In this document: one piece after another, positions 1 through 10,051 of the stretch
Position numbering within the stretch: the first letter of the stretch is position 1
Layout: every line of letters begins with the position of its first letter
Assembly: GCF_964204645.1 (NCBI RefSeq)
Contig: NC_134026.1
Location: 19,672,650-19,736,649, forward strand
From: Tubulanus polymorphus
Lineage: Eukaryota; Nemertea; Palaeonemertea; Tubulaniformes; Tubulanidae
Reading direction: 5' to 3'
DNA: 64,000 nucleotides
Translations under genes and position numbers: made by a program
Notes under the pieces: generated by a model
What the model was told of the DNA's origin: nothing
Seen by the model: the letters and a program-made list of their open reading frames with translations, nothing else
The model's database searches: none

Positions 1-838
1 TTACAGCTAATTTCAGTTGTTGAATATCATTAGTTATTGAACATTTTCGTCATTTTTGCCGGGTTAAGTAATATACTTTTGCCGGCTAATTCCGTCGTAT
101 TTGTATGCGTTCTGGATTAAATACGTTTCCAGCGGTGTGTACAAATCGTTCGTTCATACTAAACATTTTCAATTGAATGTCCATATTCTGGCCAGTGATA
201 TGTCACTCGGTCGTTATTTAGTCATATTTATCACCTAGCCTACCACTGATATCGGTTTCGGAGAACTTCCATTTCCGGTTAAGTTTTTTCGTAGGCCATT
301 CCGGAGCATTTTAGCTCCAACTTATTACTGTATTTGGTATTTACAGAAATCGTGAAGTGAATTATTGCGAATATTGTCGTCTGGTCGTCTCCAGTCGTGG
401 AGAACTGAATCGAACTCCGCAATAAAAGTGTATTGAAACTGAAATAAATATATTTGTACCAAGAAAGAACTTGTCACTCGCGTCATCGGGATATCAGCCG
501 TTACATTGGCTTTACAATATAAAGACACAATTTAAACATAAAGAGAGAAAAAACAATTTACATCATTAGTTAAAAGCTTTAGTGAACAAATGGGTTTTAA
601 GTTGCGATTCAAAAACATCAGTAGAAGGACTAGATTTAATTGCATCTGGTAAGGAGTTCCAAAGTAGTGGGGCGGAGTAAGAAAAGGCCCTGTGACCCGC
701 AGAGACTAGATTGACACGAGGGATGACTAGAAGTGATTGACTGTTTGATCTTAACACTCTAGAGGATGCCTTGTATTGCACTAATGATTTCAAATATTGT
801 GGGGCCTGACCATTCAAGGATTTATAAGTCTAAGGTTA
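1..838 (-). mobile_element. 3' end of a 5'-truncated non-LTR retrotransposon (LINE)
   Basis: On the minus strand, 817-566 encodes 83 residues typical of the extreme C-terminus of CR1/Jockey-like reverse transcriptases. The order is a GQAPQYL motif, a VPR-like IPRVN, RAFSYSAPLLWNSLP, then LKTHLFTKAF and a stop. The reverse transcriptase and endonuclease domains are absent, so the copy is 5'-truncated near 838. The remaining minus-strand sequence down to base 1 would be its 3' UTR. I infer a dead copy. Clade assignment is from the motif pattern only. Confidence 0.7.
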
Positions 839-1159
839 TATAAGTCTAAGGTTTTTGGTTCAGGGAGAGTACAAAAGAGAGTACAAAAGAGAGTACATGG
901 GAGAGAGTACAAAAAGAGAGTTGGGGAGATAAAGCTGAATTGATGGTGTAAGCAGTAGAGAGAAAGTAAAGTAAAGCTTGATCATACCAGATAGAAGTGT
1001 TAGTAGTTAATATCTACATAAGGAAGAGGCAGCTCAGCGAAAGGAACCCGTTACATAAAAGATCCAGCGGCGCAGCATTTATTGAGAAGAACGAGGTGAC
1101 ATAACAGTGGTGGAGGTGGTAGTCCCATTGCAAGTAGTAGAAATCGTAATACCATTACA
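839..1159. other. Non-coding stretch with short purine-rich repeats
   Basis: It contains repeated GAGAGTACAAAAGAGAGTAC-type words near 866-925 and no supportable gene. It separates the LINE tail from the GPCR relic. Confidence 0.5.
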
Positions 1160-2180
1160 GGTGTCACGGTGTTCATACTTATATTTTTAGTGCAGGGAAT
1201 GGTGCAGTGATACTTATATAAATAATGCTATTAATAATATAGCTAACAATGATTGTTCAATTCTATGATAATAGAAATGACAATAGTGACAAAATGGAGA
1301 TGGAATAATCATAATAAATAATAATAAAAATGATAGCAATAGCAAAAATAATAATAATAACAATAATAGTACTGATAATAATCATCGTGAACATCGTTTT
1401 ACCGTCGTTCATTTTACGCCATCGATTGACGAAACGGCGTCATAATTCAATTCAATTCACACTTTATTGATCCTTGTCGAAACATTACAACATCAGATAT
1501 ACAACAATAAAGTGAACACATTACAATCACAGTTACAAACAAGAGAGACAAGTTGAAAAAGAGAAGAGAGAAAAACAAAAACAAAAACATATGTAACAAA
1601 AATACGATTTACAAGTAATGAAAAAAAGGAACATTTACACGTTCATGACTCGAGCGATTGCCGTTTAATGAAGATATTATTTATAAATTTATTAATTATT
1701 GGAAAAATTTCTGTGTCATCACGACCATAAGACATAATAAATTGAAATTGTGTATCTTCCGAAAGGTCCAGGAAATCAGTAAATTTTGATAATTTTGAAA
1801 AACATTTAGCACGTAGATCGCCGTAAACCGCACATTCCATGACGAAGTGGACGCCATATGTTGCCAGCGCACGACGTTTCGAATGAGCGCGTGTCTCCGA
1901 AACACACGAGGCGAAAATCTTGAAAATGGTCTTATCGATCATACTCGTATTCTTCGTTTATGAGATCCCGGTCGGGTTAGACAGGATTTTTACTTTTCCT
2001 GGGTGACTTTTGATATACACGTCGACATCAGTGGTGACCATGCGATGATCATGAGAAAAGTTGGCATTTTGCTCGGCTGTGTTGACTCGTCGCCCGACTG
2101 GATCATTTATTGCGCCATCAATAATGTCTTTAGAATAGCGTACAGTAAATTATTTTGCTTGAATTATTGCACTTAGTTCA
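1160..2180 (+). pseudogene. Degenerate third copy of the local GPCR
   Basis: Three blocks align with the intact receptors at 7792 and 13065. Block 1160-1190 matches the TM4 region at 8274. Block 1375-1442 matches 8515-8582 (end of TM5 and ICL3). Block 1854-2180 matches 8583-8905 (TM6, TM7 and C-terminus, including the GDHSMVMRKVGILL-like stretch). Sequence between the first two blocks is unrecognisable. A LINE 3' end (1443-1853) interrupts the last two. Frameshifts and substitutions, such as loss of the FFVCEIP context, leave no usable reading frame. It is an older member of the duplication series that produced the two tandem units downstream. Confidence 0.8.
1443..1853 (-). mobile_element. 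LINE 3'-end insertion inside the GPCR relic
   Basis: The minus strand reads a C-terminal LINE fragment (HFVMECAVYGDLR, then an IMSYGRDD region and a stop). It is followed by a short 3' UTR ending in GGATCAATAAAGTGTGAATT and an (AATTG)n tail at 1443. Receptor sequence resumes on each side. The same tail type appears at 57.6-57.8 kb, so this LINE family has more than one copy in the window. Confidence 0.7.
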
Positions 2181-3445
2181 AAATGCGATCACCAATCGTC
2201 CAACCGTCACGAAGTGTCGTGAACCATTTGTATTTTCAATTTCTTTTGCTGTAGCATTTTTATCATCTTGACGAAAAAATGTTTTTGAGAAACTGTGATA
2301 GATTTAATCATATACAGAAAAAAACAAATCATTTGGAGCTAGAAGAGGAGAGAATGTGACTTTGAGATGATGAAAAAAGAATTAAAAACTGTTGTCGTAT
2401 CGATCGAGTATGAATTAAGAATTTGCTCAGAGATTTGTATCTCTTATTTCCCGAATGAAGTGCCACTATCAGCGCTGATTGACAACCGGGTTCGAGTCCT
2501 GCTGGCTGCTTACAGTGTGCGGGCAACACTTCAAAGGCCGTCTCGTCGTTATTTTAAATGAATAATCCAATAGGGTTAGTCTTGGGAAACCAAGATATGA
2601 AAGACGTAAAGCCAAAACAAACAACAAACAAACAAGTACAAGTTTGATATCATTTAAAAATCATTTTTAGATTATTTCATGATATCCCCGCTCCGTGAGA
2701 AATGGAAAACGACGAGCTTTGTTTGAAGCAAACTAAACAAGACATGTAGTTGATTGATTAAAGGTAATATATTAATGCAAATGACAGATGAAACTAAGTG
2801 ATTACAAAATGTTTGCTAATTGATACATGCATGTACATATTTTGCAAAAAGTTTGGCCAAAAAAATCGCCGAATTTCCTTCGTATGATGTGACAACATTC
2901 ACAAATAAGTACGTCCAATACGAATATATACAAAAAATTACATTTGAAAAATGGAGGGAATATGGGTGGGATAACGAATTGAAGTAGGTGAAACGAAGTA
3001 TCCTACTGGTGCTTCTATGCTCTCTAGGATTGCGAGGAAATGCTCAGCCATGTTGTCAGGATAAGCGGTGGCAAAGAGCAATTGACAACTGATAAGCATC
3101 ACGTGACTCCGCGTGATCTCACACAACATTTATTTTCGATTTTACTCGGCGATTTTTGGCCAAACTTCTCGCAAAATATATACATGTATGTTTCAATTAG
3201 CAAAAATCTTACAGTTGTCAACTTAGTTTCATCTGAAAGAATTTAACACGCTAAGGATTTACATTTACTAATTCAAAACGTTTCTTAGTACAAACTTAAA
3301 CTAACATCCCATCCATATATCGTTCTTCGATATCGGACCAACCATTGGATCATTACCAGTTCGGGTATAACAACTACAACATGAAGATATGATCATATCA
3401 CGTTTAGTTTACATAATTTGAAATTTAAAAACGATGACTACTACT
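2181..3445. repeat. 3' flank of the old GPCR duplicate
   Basis: This stretch matches, with divergence, the DNA downstream of the intact GPCRs. For example, 2330-2480 matches about 9035-9150, and 3300-3440 (CATCCCATCCATAT, TTACCAGTTCGGGTATAA) matches 9668-9840 and 14945-15110. No gene is seen in it. Confidence 0.6.
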
Positions 3446-3634
3446 GTTGATAAACACGCTTTAACCGCAATTTCAAAACTAAAACCAAGGTAAAATAATC
3501 AAAATGCCGGCAGTGACCTTGTCTCCAAACATCGGTTTCACAGTCGACGTTTGGAGACAAGGTCACTGCGGGCATTTTGATTATTTGACCTTGGTTCCAG
3601 TTTTGAAATTGCGGTCAAAGCGTGTTGATTAACA
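3446..3634. repeat. Long foldback (inverted repeat, ~85-bp arms)
   Basis: The left arm 3446-3530 and right arm 3549-3634 are near-perfect reverse complements around an 18-base centre. The arms contain GTGACCTTGTCTCCAAAC and its complement. The homologous place after the intact GPCRs (about 9826-9900) has only one arm, so the palindrome arose in this copy. Confidence 0.8.
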
Positions 3635-4736
3635 GACAGTAATTGAATGTATGGCCATTAAGATTTTTCTTTTTATCCAAACAGCCTCCTTAGATACTTT
3701 TAAAAATTGCACAGTCGACCTTGCGGTCGCCAGTGCGGGGTATTGGGTATTATAGTTTTCAACTAACAATTGAAAAATCGGATAAAATAGAAACTTTGCC
3801 GTCAGTTGAGCAGAGTATTTTTGAATATCGAAGACGAATGCAGTTGTATTCTTAGTAGCCGCAGCGGCCAGACGTGAGAAAACAATATTGAGAATGGAGA
3901 TTCGTTTATATCAATAGATCTTATAGCTCCTGGTGATGTATGAAAAGTTTAAGGAATCGCCGTTACAACCACGTTCTAAGTAACCGTTGATCAACTTCGT
4001 CATTTGGTGCTACTGGTAGAGGAGCTTAAAGGTCAAATGTAGCCCACGATAGCTTTTTTACGATAAATCATGTTACATAAATACATAATAATCAGTAGCG
4101 ATAATTTTTCACAATTTCGACTAATTATGTCGAAATTCGATTTAATAAGTCGAAATTCGACTTAAGAAGTTGAATTATCTCGTATGTGATTTATAAGAGG
4201 CTTCCGTAGAATTCAAGCCAGCGCGAGTTGTTGATATACATGGTAGTTTTAGTTATCCCCGTTTATCTTATGTACTAAATAGTACATTCATCAGTATGTC
4301 GTCTATGCGTGGGAAACACAATCGGATCATCTTTTAAATTCGTGTTTACCTTGCCTGTTACCGCGGTGTACTGCGCCGATTGGAGGTAAAAAATGTGTCA
4401 TATCTTGATTATATCTAATTGATTACAGTTATGATGAAAATAAGGATAATACCAATTAATCAAGAATTCAGTTGAGATCGAGTAGAAAAAAAACGATAAA
4501 ACTTACACTGACAATGTGTATTCGCAGTAGCCCGCATGACGTCACTCGCAGAAAATTCGCGCACATGCCATTCATTTTTCAAACTCATTTTATTCAAGTT
4601 CAGTGTTGATCGAATAAATTACATTTATTACTGGTGGGTTAGTTATCTATTGCATGATACCATAATTAGAATTTTGATGAATAGGCTACACTTGATAGTT
4701 CATACTCAGAAATTGATACATGTTGTGGAAACATGA
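3635..4736. other. Intergenic stretch, no gene recognised
   Basis: It is AT-rich with short self-similar words (TCGAAATTCGACTTA around 4130-4170) and no supportable coding region. Confidence 0.4.
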
Positions 4737-5200
4737 AATATCGTACAGAACCAACCATTAATTCGTTTTCGTGTTTTTCGTCTAATGGTGTCGGCACGTG
4801 ACACCCGCAAGGTGTTTACGTTTTCCATCAATTTTAGAATTTTGAAATTCTGCCGCATATTAACGAGATTTAGAATTTTCCAAATCGATTTTGATGAATG
4901 GTATAAGTTATATCCCAGAAACGTGGATTTCCTCCGTTTCTCTAGTAAAGTGATAGTTATGTTCTGAAAAAGAGAAGAAAAGATCTACCAAGCCACACGT
5001 ACATTATATGGGCCCCAAACGAATTTTTCAAATGAGCCGACCCCACCAGTTGAATTTCACTACATATTTACTATAGGGCTATCTGGAACGTTATTGTTAT
5101 TTGGAAACGCTACCACCAGGAGCCAAGGGCCAACACAGCTATGTCGCTAGAAGGAAGGCAATCAAGTAAGCATTTACTTTCGAAGAGGCATCAGGAGTAG
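4737..5200. repeat. Dispersed repeat, copy 1 (unclassified)
   Basis: The sequence recurs in inverted orientation at 18490-18965. Shared blocks include GCCAAGGGCCAACACAGCTA, CCTTCTAGCGACATAG on the reverse strand, and the CACCAGTTGAATTTCACTA region. No terminal repeat or coding domain was identified, so the class is open. Confidence 0.6.
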
Positions 5201-5369
5201 ATTTTCATGAAAGTTGAACTTTTTTTCTTGAAAAGTGGAACTTTTTGTAAGGTGCTCACGCAAACGTCGAGTTTAAAAAATAAGATGCAGAGAAGCAATT
5301 TCGCAACTTCAAGCATATTGGGGTGAAAATTTTGCTTCTTTTCCTTTCTATTTGGCCTCGAAGTTTGGA

Positions 5370-7160
5370 AGCATGTTTATATTTTGAACGAAATGATTGA
5401 AAAGGTTTTACTAATGATGGTAGAATACATGGCGTTCATAGCTTTATCATACAGAAATCTTTTTGCTTTAGCGAAAATACCATTCCAATTGAATTTCACT
5501 TCAAGATACACATAATCCTCAACTATCTCTAACTCCTGATTACCGAAAATCCTACTTTTACTTCGAGTAAATACTAATATCTTAGTTTTTATCAACATTC
5601 ACCGTGAGGCCGTTGTCTAAGAAATATTCAAATAGTGTATCTAAATGTGACTGGAGAGAATTCTCATCATCAGCAAAAATGACCGTGTCATCAGCATAAA
5701 GGATAATGAACAAATTAAGTAAAGTCCCTAGTTCTGGGTCACAATTCACATTAAGCTTTTCAATATACGACAAAGTTGGTTTACCGCGCGTAGCAAAAAA
5801 GTCATCAATATCGTTTAAAAATAGGGAAAATAGGATAGGTGATGAATTTTCACCTTGTCTTAATCCTCTATCTGCAGCAAAATATTGTGATGTGTTACCG
5901 TTAAATTTAACACATGATTTGACCGAATTATAGATATTTCTAACTAAGTTCAAAAAATTCCCTGTAATGCTACTCTAAATTTTCTCCTTAAAATAACTCG
6001 GTAAACCGAGTCAAAAGCCTTCTTAAAATCAACAAAGGCGCAAAAAATCTTATTCCTTGGCAAAAGTACAATTCGACGATTGTTTTCAACGTGTAAATAT
6101 GGTCAGTAGTAGAATATTTTGGTCTAAATCCGGCTTGTTCTTCACTAATTACATTGTTCGAATCGAGGAAAGTAATTGACAGCCTTTCATTAAGGATACC
6201 TGTGAACAATTTACCTAGCATGATACCTCTATAATATTGTCAGGATTAGTGGGATTGCCTTTCTTTTTAAAAACAGGTTTTATTATCCCTATAGACCACG
6301 TCTCTGGGACATGTCCAGTCTTAAGAACTAAATCAAATAGGTTTTGTAATATATTGACTAAACATGGATACCGACTAAATTTTAATAACCTATTAGTGAT
6401 GCCATCTATACCAGATGCCTTATTATTTTTAGCATTAAGATAGCTTTCGTTACTTCATCAGCTGTTATGTCGCAATTTTCAACATACGGTTGTCATATAC
6501 AGGAGGATCATCATTCTGTAGCTCAGTATTATCGTTCACTTCGTGTACACCATGTAAGTCATTTAATTGCATAAAATGTTCGAAAAAAATATCAATATCA
6601 ATATTAGCGTCCTATGTTTTTGCACAAGTTGCAGAATTAAGCATAGCCCAATACTTTTTCGGATTACTGATTTCACAATCTCTCAGTTATTTAATAAAAG
6701 TTTCCTTCTGTTTTCTCTTACTTTCCCGGATGATTTCTTTTTTATTTCTTTGACGAGTTCTTGAAAGCATCAAAGTTAGAAGGGGTGGAGCAGCCCCTGT
6801 ATCTGTTTTTACTATAACAATAATAGTCTTTAAGCGCATCCCTACATCTACGATTAAACCACTTTTTATGAACCAGATTTTTGCGTCTTCTATTTTTCCT
6901 ATGGAACATCAAATTACATTATTCGGCACTTAACAACAAAAAAGATACAAATCTAGCAGTGAGTTCGTTTACATTGTTATTGTTTAGAGACTGATAACCT
7001 AGGTCCTGCGATCCATTCAAGTGAATCATTAAAGCCAGTGTCATATAATTTTGATTCTACCGTCGCGAAAAACTGGTCCGATCTAGTATTGTCCCATCTA
7101 ATTGAAGGTTTTCCATTTACCCGATCGTTGTTCTCATTATGAGCAATACTAGGTCCCTAG
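5370..7160 (-). mobile_element. Decayed non-LTR retrotransposon, reverse transcriptase region
   Basis: Read on the minus strand from 7160 down, several reading frames give an ordered LINE protein. First come pieces of the endonuclease-to-RT linker. Next are the RT entry motif near 6340-6240 (PETWSIGIIKPVFKKKGNP), EEQAGFRP with TTDHIYTLK (6221-5988), and LRQGENSSPILFSLFLND followed by ILYADDTVIFAD (5953-5582). A thumb segment (VFTRSKSRIFG, 5580-5377) comes last. At least two frameshifts separate these pieces, and sequence below 5370 no longer matches. The upstream edge coincides almost exactly with the start of the tandem duplication at 7167. It is a pseudogene copy; the clade is CR1/Jockey-like by motif only. 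Confidence 0.8.
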
Positions 7161-7791
7161 AATGTCTACATAAATAGAGCCTAAGAGGGTTGTTCCGTGT
7201 GTCCGCAGCGGCACGTAGTGATACTAGCCTGTCCTATTCATATTGAATGGACATGCAACCAGTCTAAGTATAGCAGGGATAAGTACCGTGACGAATATCG
7301 ACACCATCAAGTTCGAATCTCTACTGGGAGGATGGCTCGAACGCGATTGAAATACTTGTCATCTCGCTCTTGTGAAAGCGCTGTTGAGCATATCATGATT
7401 CAGTATATAGTGTAAAGGTTTTTTTGGTGTGACGCTGTGCGTCGAAACTTATACGCTTGCCTGCAGGCATGTCACTGACATATTGTCATCAACGACTGAG
7501 TACAGCCTACGTCTCCACATCTCTCGTAGGTATAGCTCGTTACATTCATTCCTGAGAGACAAGTGCGTTCGAATATTGTTGGCTCCTTACAGAGTAGGGG
7601 CAATACCTCAAATGCCGTTTCCTGCCGTAATTCAATGGTCGTAGGAAATCAAGCACCGAACGACGTAAAGCAAGCTATATAACAGGATTGTTTGGAAATG
7701 TACGGAAAGATTGTGTTGCACGGGAAGATTGATTAGTTTTGCCGCCTAGTGCGGTGCACGTTGACACTTTGGCGAAACCTTAACTTAGAAA

Positions 7792-8904
7792 ATGACTCTG
7801 CTGAATGACACTGAAGTGTTTTCGACAACACGCCGTTCCGAACCTGTGTGCAAGTACCCGCCATATAGGTGGGATTACGCGTTTAGCGTCTATTTGTACT
7901 TGGGTGCTTATTTTCCTGCCGCTACCATCGGAATATTACTCAACATCGTCACAATCATAGTGTTCAACAAAATGGGAGTCGCTAGCTATCGTTCCATTAT
8001 TATCCTGGCATGGTTCGACCTTTTGTTTGTGATCACGGTGTTCATCATGTACCCGCTCCGCATCATGATCCTGATAGCAATAATCGGCTATAGTCCGATA
8101 TTTGGCTACGATGATTGGTATTTCGGCCACGAGCTGATTATTTGGGCAATGCCATTTTTTTTCGCTTTCCAAATGTCCCGTAACTGGGCGGTAGTGATCA
8201 TCAACTTGGAGAGGTTGTTCGTCGTGATGAGTCCGCTTTATTATAAGCGTTTCTGGGGCAAGAAACAGCTCATAGGTGTCACTGTGTTCATATTCATATT
8301 TTCTGTTTTTTGCAACTGGCCATTTTTCTTTCCGCTTACTTTACCGGGACCAGCAATGTGGCCTTGTTTGTATCACAGTCCAGGGCCACGCGTATTCACG
8401 ATGGGCGCATTCGGTGCCAAAACGATCCGCACCATATTTGATTATAATGCAGGATGGGCGGGAACGTTTACTGGTTTCACGTATTTGTATATGACGGTGA
8501 TTGTACCGCTGTTTTCGTTAATCATTGTGAACATCGTTTTATTGTCGTTCATTTTACGCCATCGATTGGCGAAACGGCGTCAAATGTTGTCAGCGGACGG
8601 CGTTTCGAAAGACAGCCGGTCTCAATCGACACACGAGGCGAAAATTTTGAAAATGGTATTATCCATCGTTCTCGTATTCTTTGTTTGTGAGATCCCGGCC
8701 GGGTTAGACAGACTTTTTTACTTCGTCTGGAGAAGTTTTGGTATAACGGTCAACATCAGCGGTGACCATTCGATGGTTATGAGAAAAGTTGGTATTTTGC
8801 TCAGCTGTGTTGACTCATCGCTCAACTTCATCATTTATTGCGCTACGAATGATATCTTTAGAAAGGCGGGCAGTAAATTATTTCGCTTGCATTATTTCGG
8901 TTAG
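7792..8904 (+). CDS. Rhodopsin-type GPCR, copy A (370 aa, intronless)
   Basis: This is a seven-transmembrane receptor of class A by architecture; the ligand is unknown. Predicted helices are at about 34-58, 67-95, 113-147, 159-180, 226-254, 284-312 and 331-352. The DRY position reads E140-R141-L142. TM6 has CEIP in place of CWxP, and TM7 has NFIIY (345-349) in place of NPxxY. The N-terminus has an Asn-linked glycosylation site (NDT, 5-7), and C20 lies close to TM1. The start ATG follows TTAGAAA and is shared with copy B. There are no introns. An AATAAA lies at 9438. Copy B differs at 16 residues, all between positions 22 and 235; the last 135 residues are identical. It probably belongs to an invertebrate orphan peptide/chemoreceptor-like expansion. 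Class-level call is firm; subfamily is not. Confidence 0.88.
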   Translation: MTLLNDTEVFSTTRRSEPVCKYPPYRWDYAFSVYLYLGAYFPAATIGILLNIVTIIVFNKMGVASYRSIIILAWFDLLFVITVFIMYPLRIMILIAIIGYSPIFGYDDWYFGHELIIWAMPFFFAFQMSRNWAVVIINLERLFVVMSPLYYKRFWGKKQLIGVTVFIFIFSVFCNWPFFFPLTLPGPAMWPCLYHSPGPRVFTMGAFGAKTIRTIFDYNAGWAGTFTGFTYLYMTVIVPLFSLIIVNIVLLSFILRHRLAKRRQMLSADGVSKDSRSQSTHEAKILKMVLSIVLVFFVCEIPAGLDRLFYFVWRSFGITVNISGDHSMVMRKVGILLSCVDSSLNFIIYCATNDIFRKAGSKLFRLHYFG

Positions 8905-9437
8905 CTTGAAACGCGATCACCAATCGCCCAACCGTCACATTTTCAATATCCTTTGTCGTAGCATTGGTATTATATTTACGAGATATGTTTTCGAGAAAAT
9001 GTGTTATATCTATTCATATACGAAAAAGTCATTTCGAGCTATGTAGTAAAGAGAATGTGTTTTGGAAATCCTTGACATTAAGATGGGAATGAAATTTAGA
9101 TCAAAAAAAAAACTTTTATCCTATCGATGGATGTTAAGAATTTGCTCGGAAATTTATATCTGTTTTTTTTTCGAATTAACTGCAGTTTGATATCATTTAA
9201 AATCATTCCATTATTGTTGGTGACACAAACAAACTGACGCTTACCTAGTCTCTCCCCCCCCCCCCCCAACTATTCTCGATTGTGTTCTTTTCTTCGGTTG
9301 GACTAGGGTCCAATTTGTACAATCTTAAAAGCAATCTGCGAATGCCAGCAGCCTTTAAAATCGAAAATCTGCCCGCATGAAATAATACCGATATACAAGT
9401 ATATAAGTCTGTGTACGTTGGATATTAAGTTTTATTC

Positions 9438-9443
9438 AATAAA
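9438..9443 (+). promoter_or_regulatory. Poly(A) signal for GPCR copy A
   Basis: AATAAA lies about 530 bases after the GPCR stop, within TTTTATTCAATAAAA. That string also carries a minus-strand AATAAA, so it could serve the convergent MMP copy as well. Confidence 0.5.
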
Positions 9444-10051
9444 ACGATTCTTTAAACGGGCCACGCTTCGAACATTATTCCCTCTGGGTTCGAAAATATT
9501 TCAAATTAGTTTCGTAAATCTTATTGCATGTGTTTCATCATTCGGAGTTAAGTATTTTACTCAATAAATTGTGTTTAGACCCAATGAAACTAGCAAAACA
9601 ACATCGAAAGTATTTAACACGCTAAGGATATACAGTATTTACGAATTTAAAACTTTTACATAAGTATAAACTGAAACTAACATCCCATCCATCTTTTGTC
9701 CTTCGAAATCGGACCAACCATTGGATCGTTACCAGTTCGGGTATAATAACTACAACATTAAGATATAAGCATATCACGTTTAGTTTACTTAATTTGAAAT
9801 TTAAAAAGGATGACTACTATTGTTGATAAACGCACTTTAACCGCAATTTCAGAACTGGAGCCAAAGTCAAATAATGAATTTGATCCTGCCCACAGTGACC
9901 ATGCCAAGTCAAATTAAACCTATACTCCTGTGAAACTGAAGTCAATGTGACTGCAAAACTGGGACCGAAGTAAAACGAAAACTACAACAGCAGCGGAAAT
10001 TGAGTCAAAACTTTATGAGCTTTCAAACGAGAAATGTCGAGAATCTACTTA

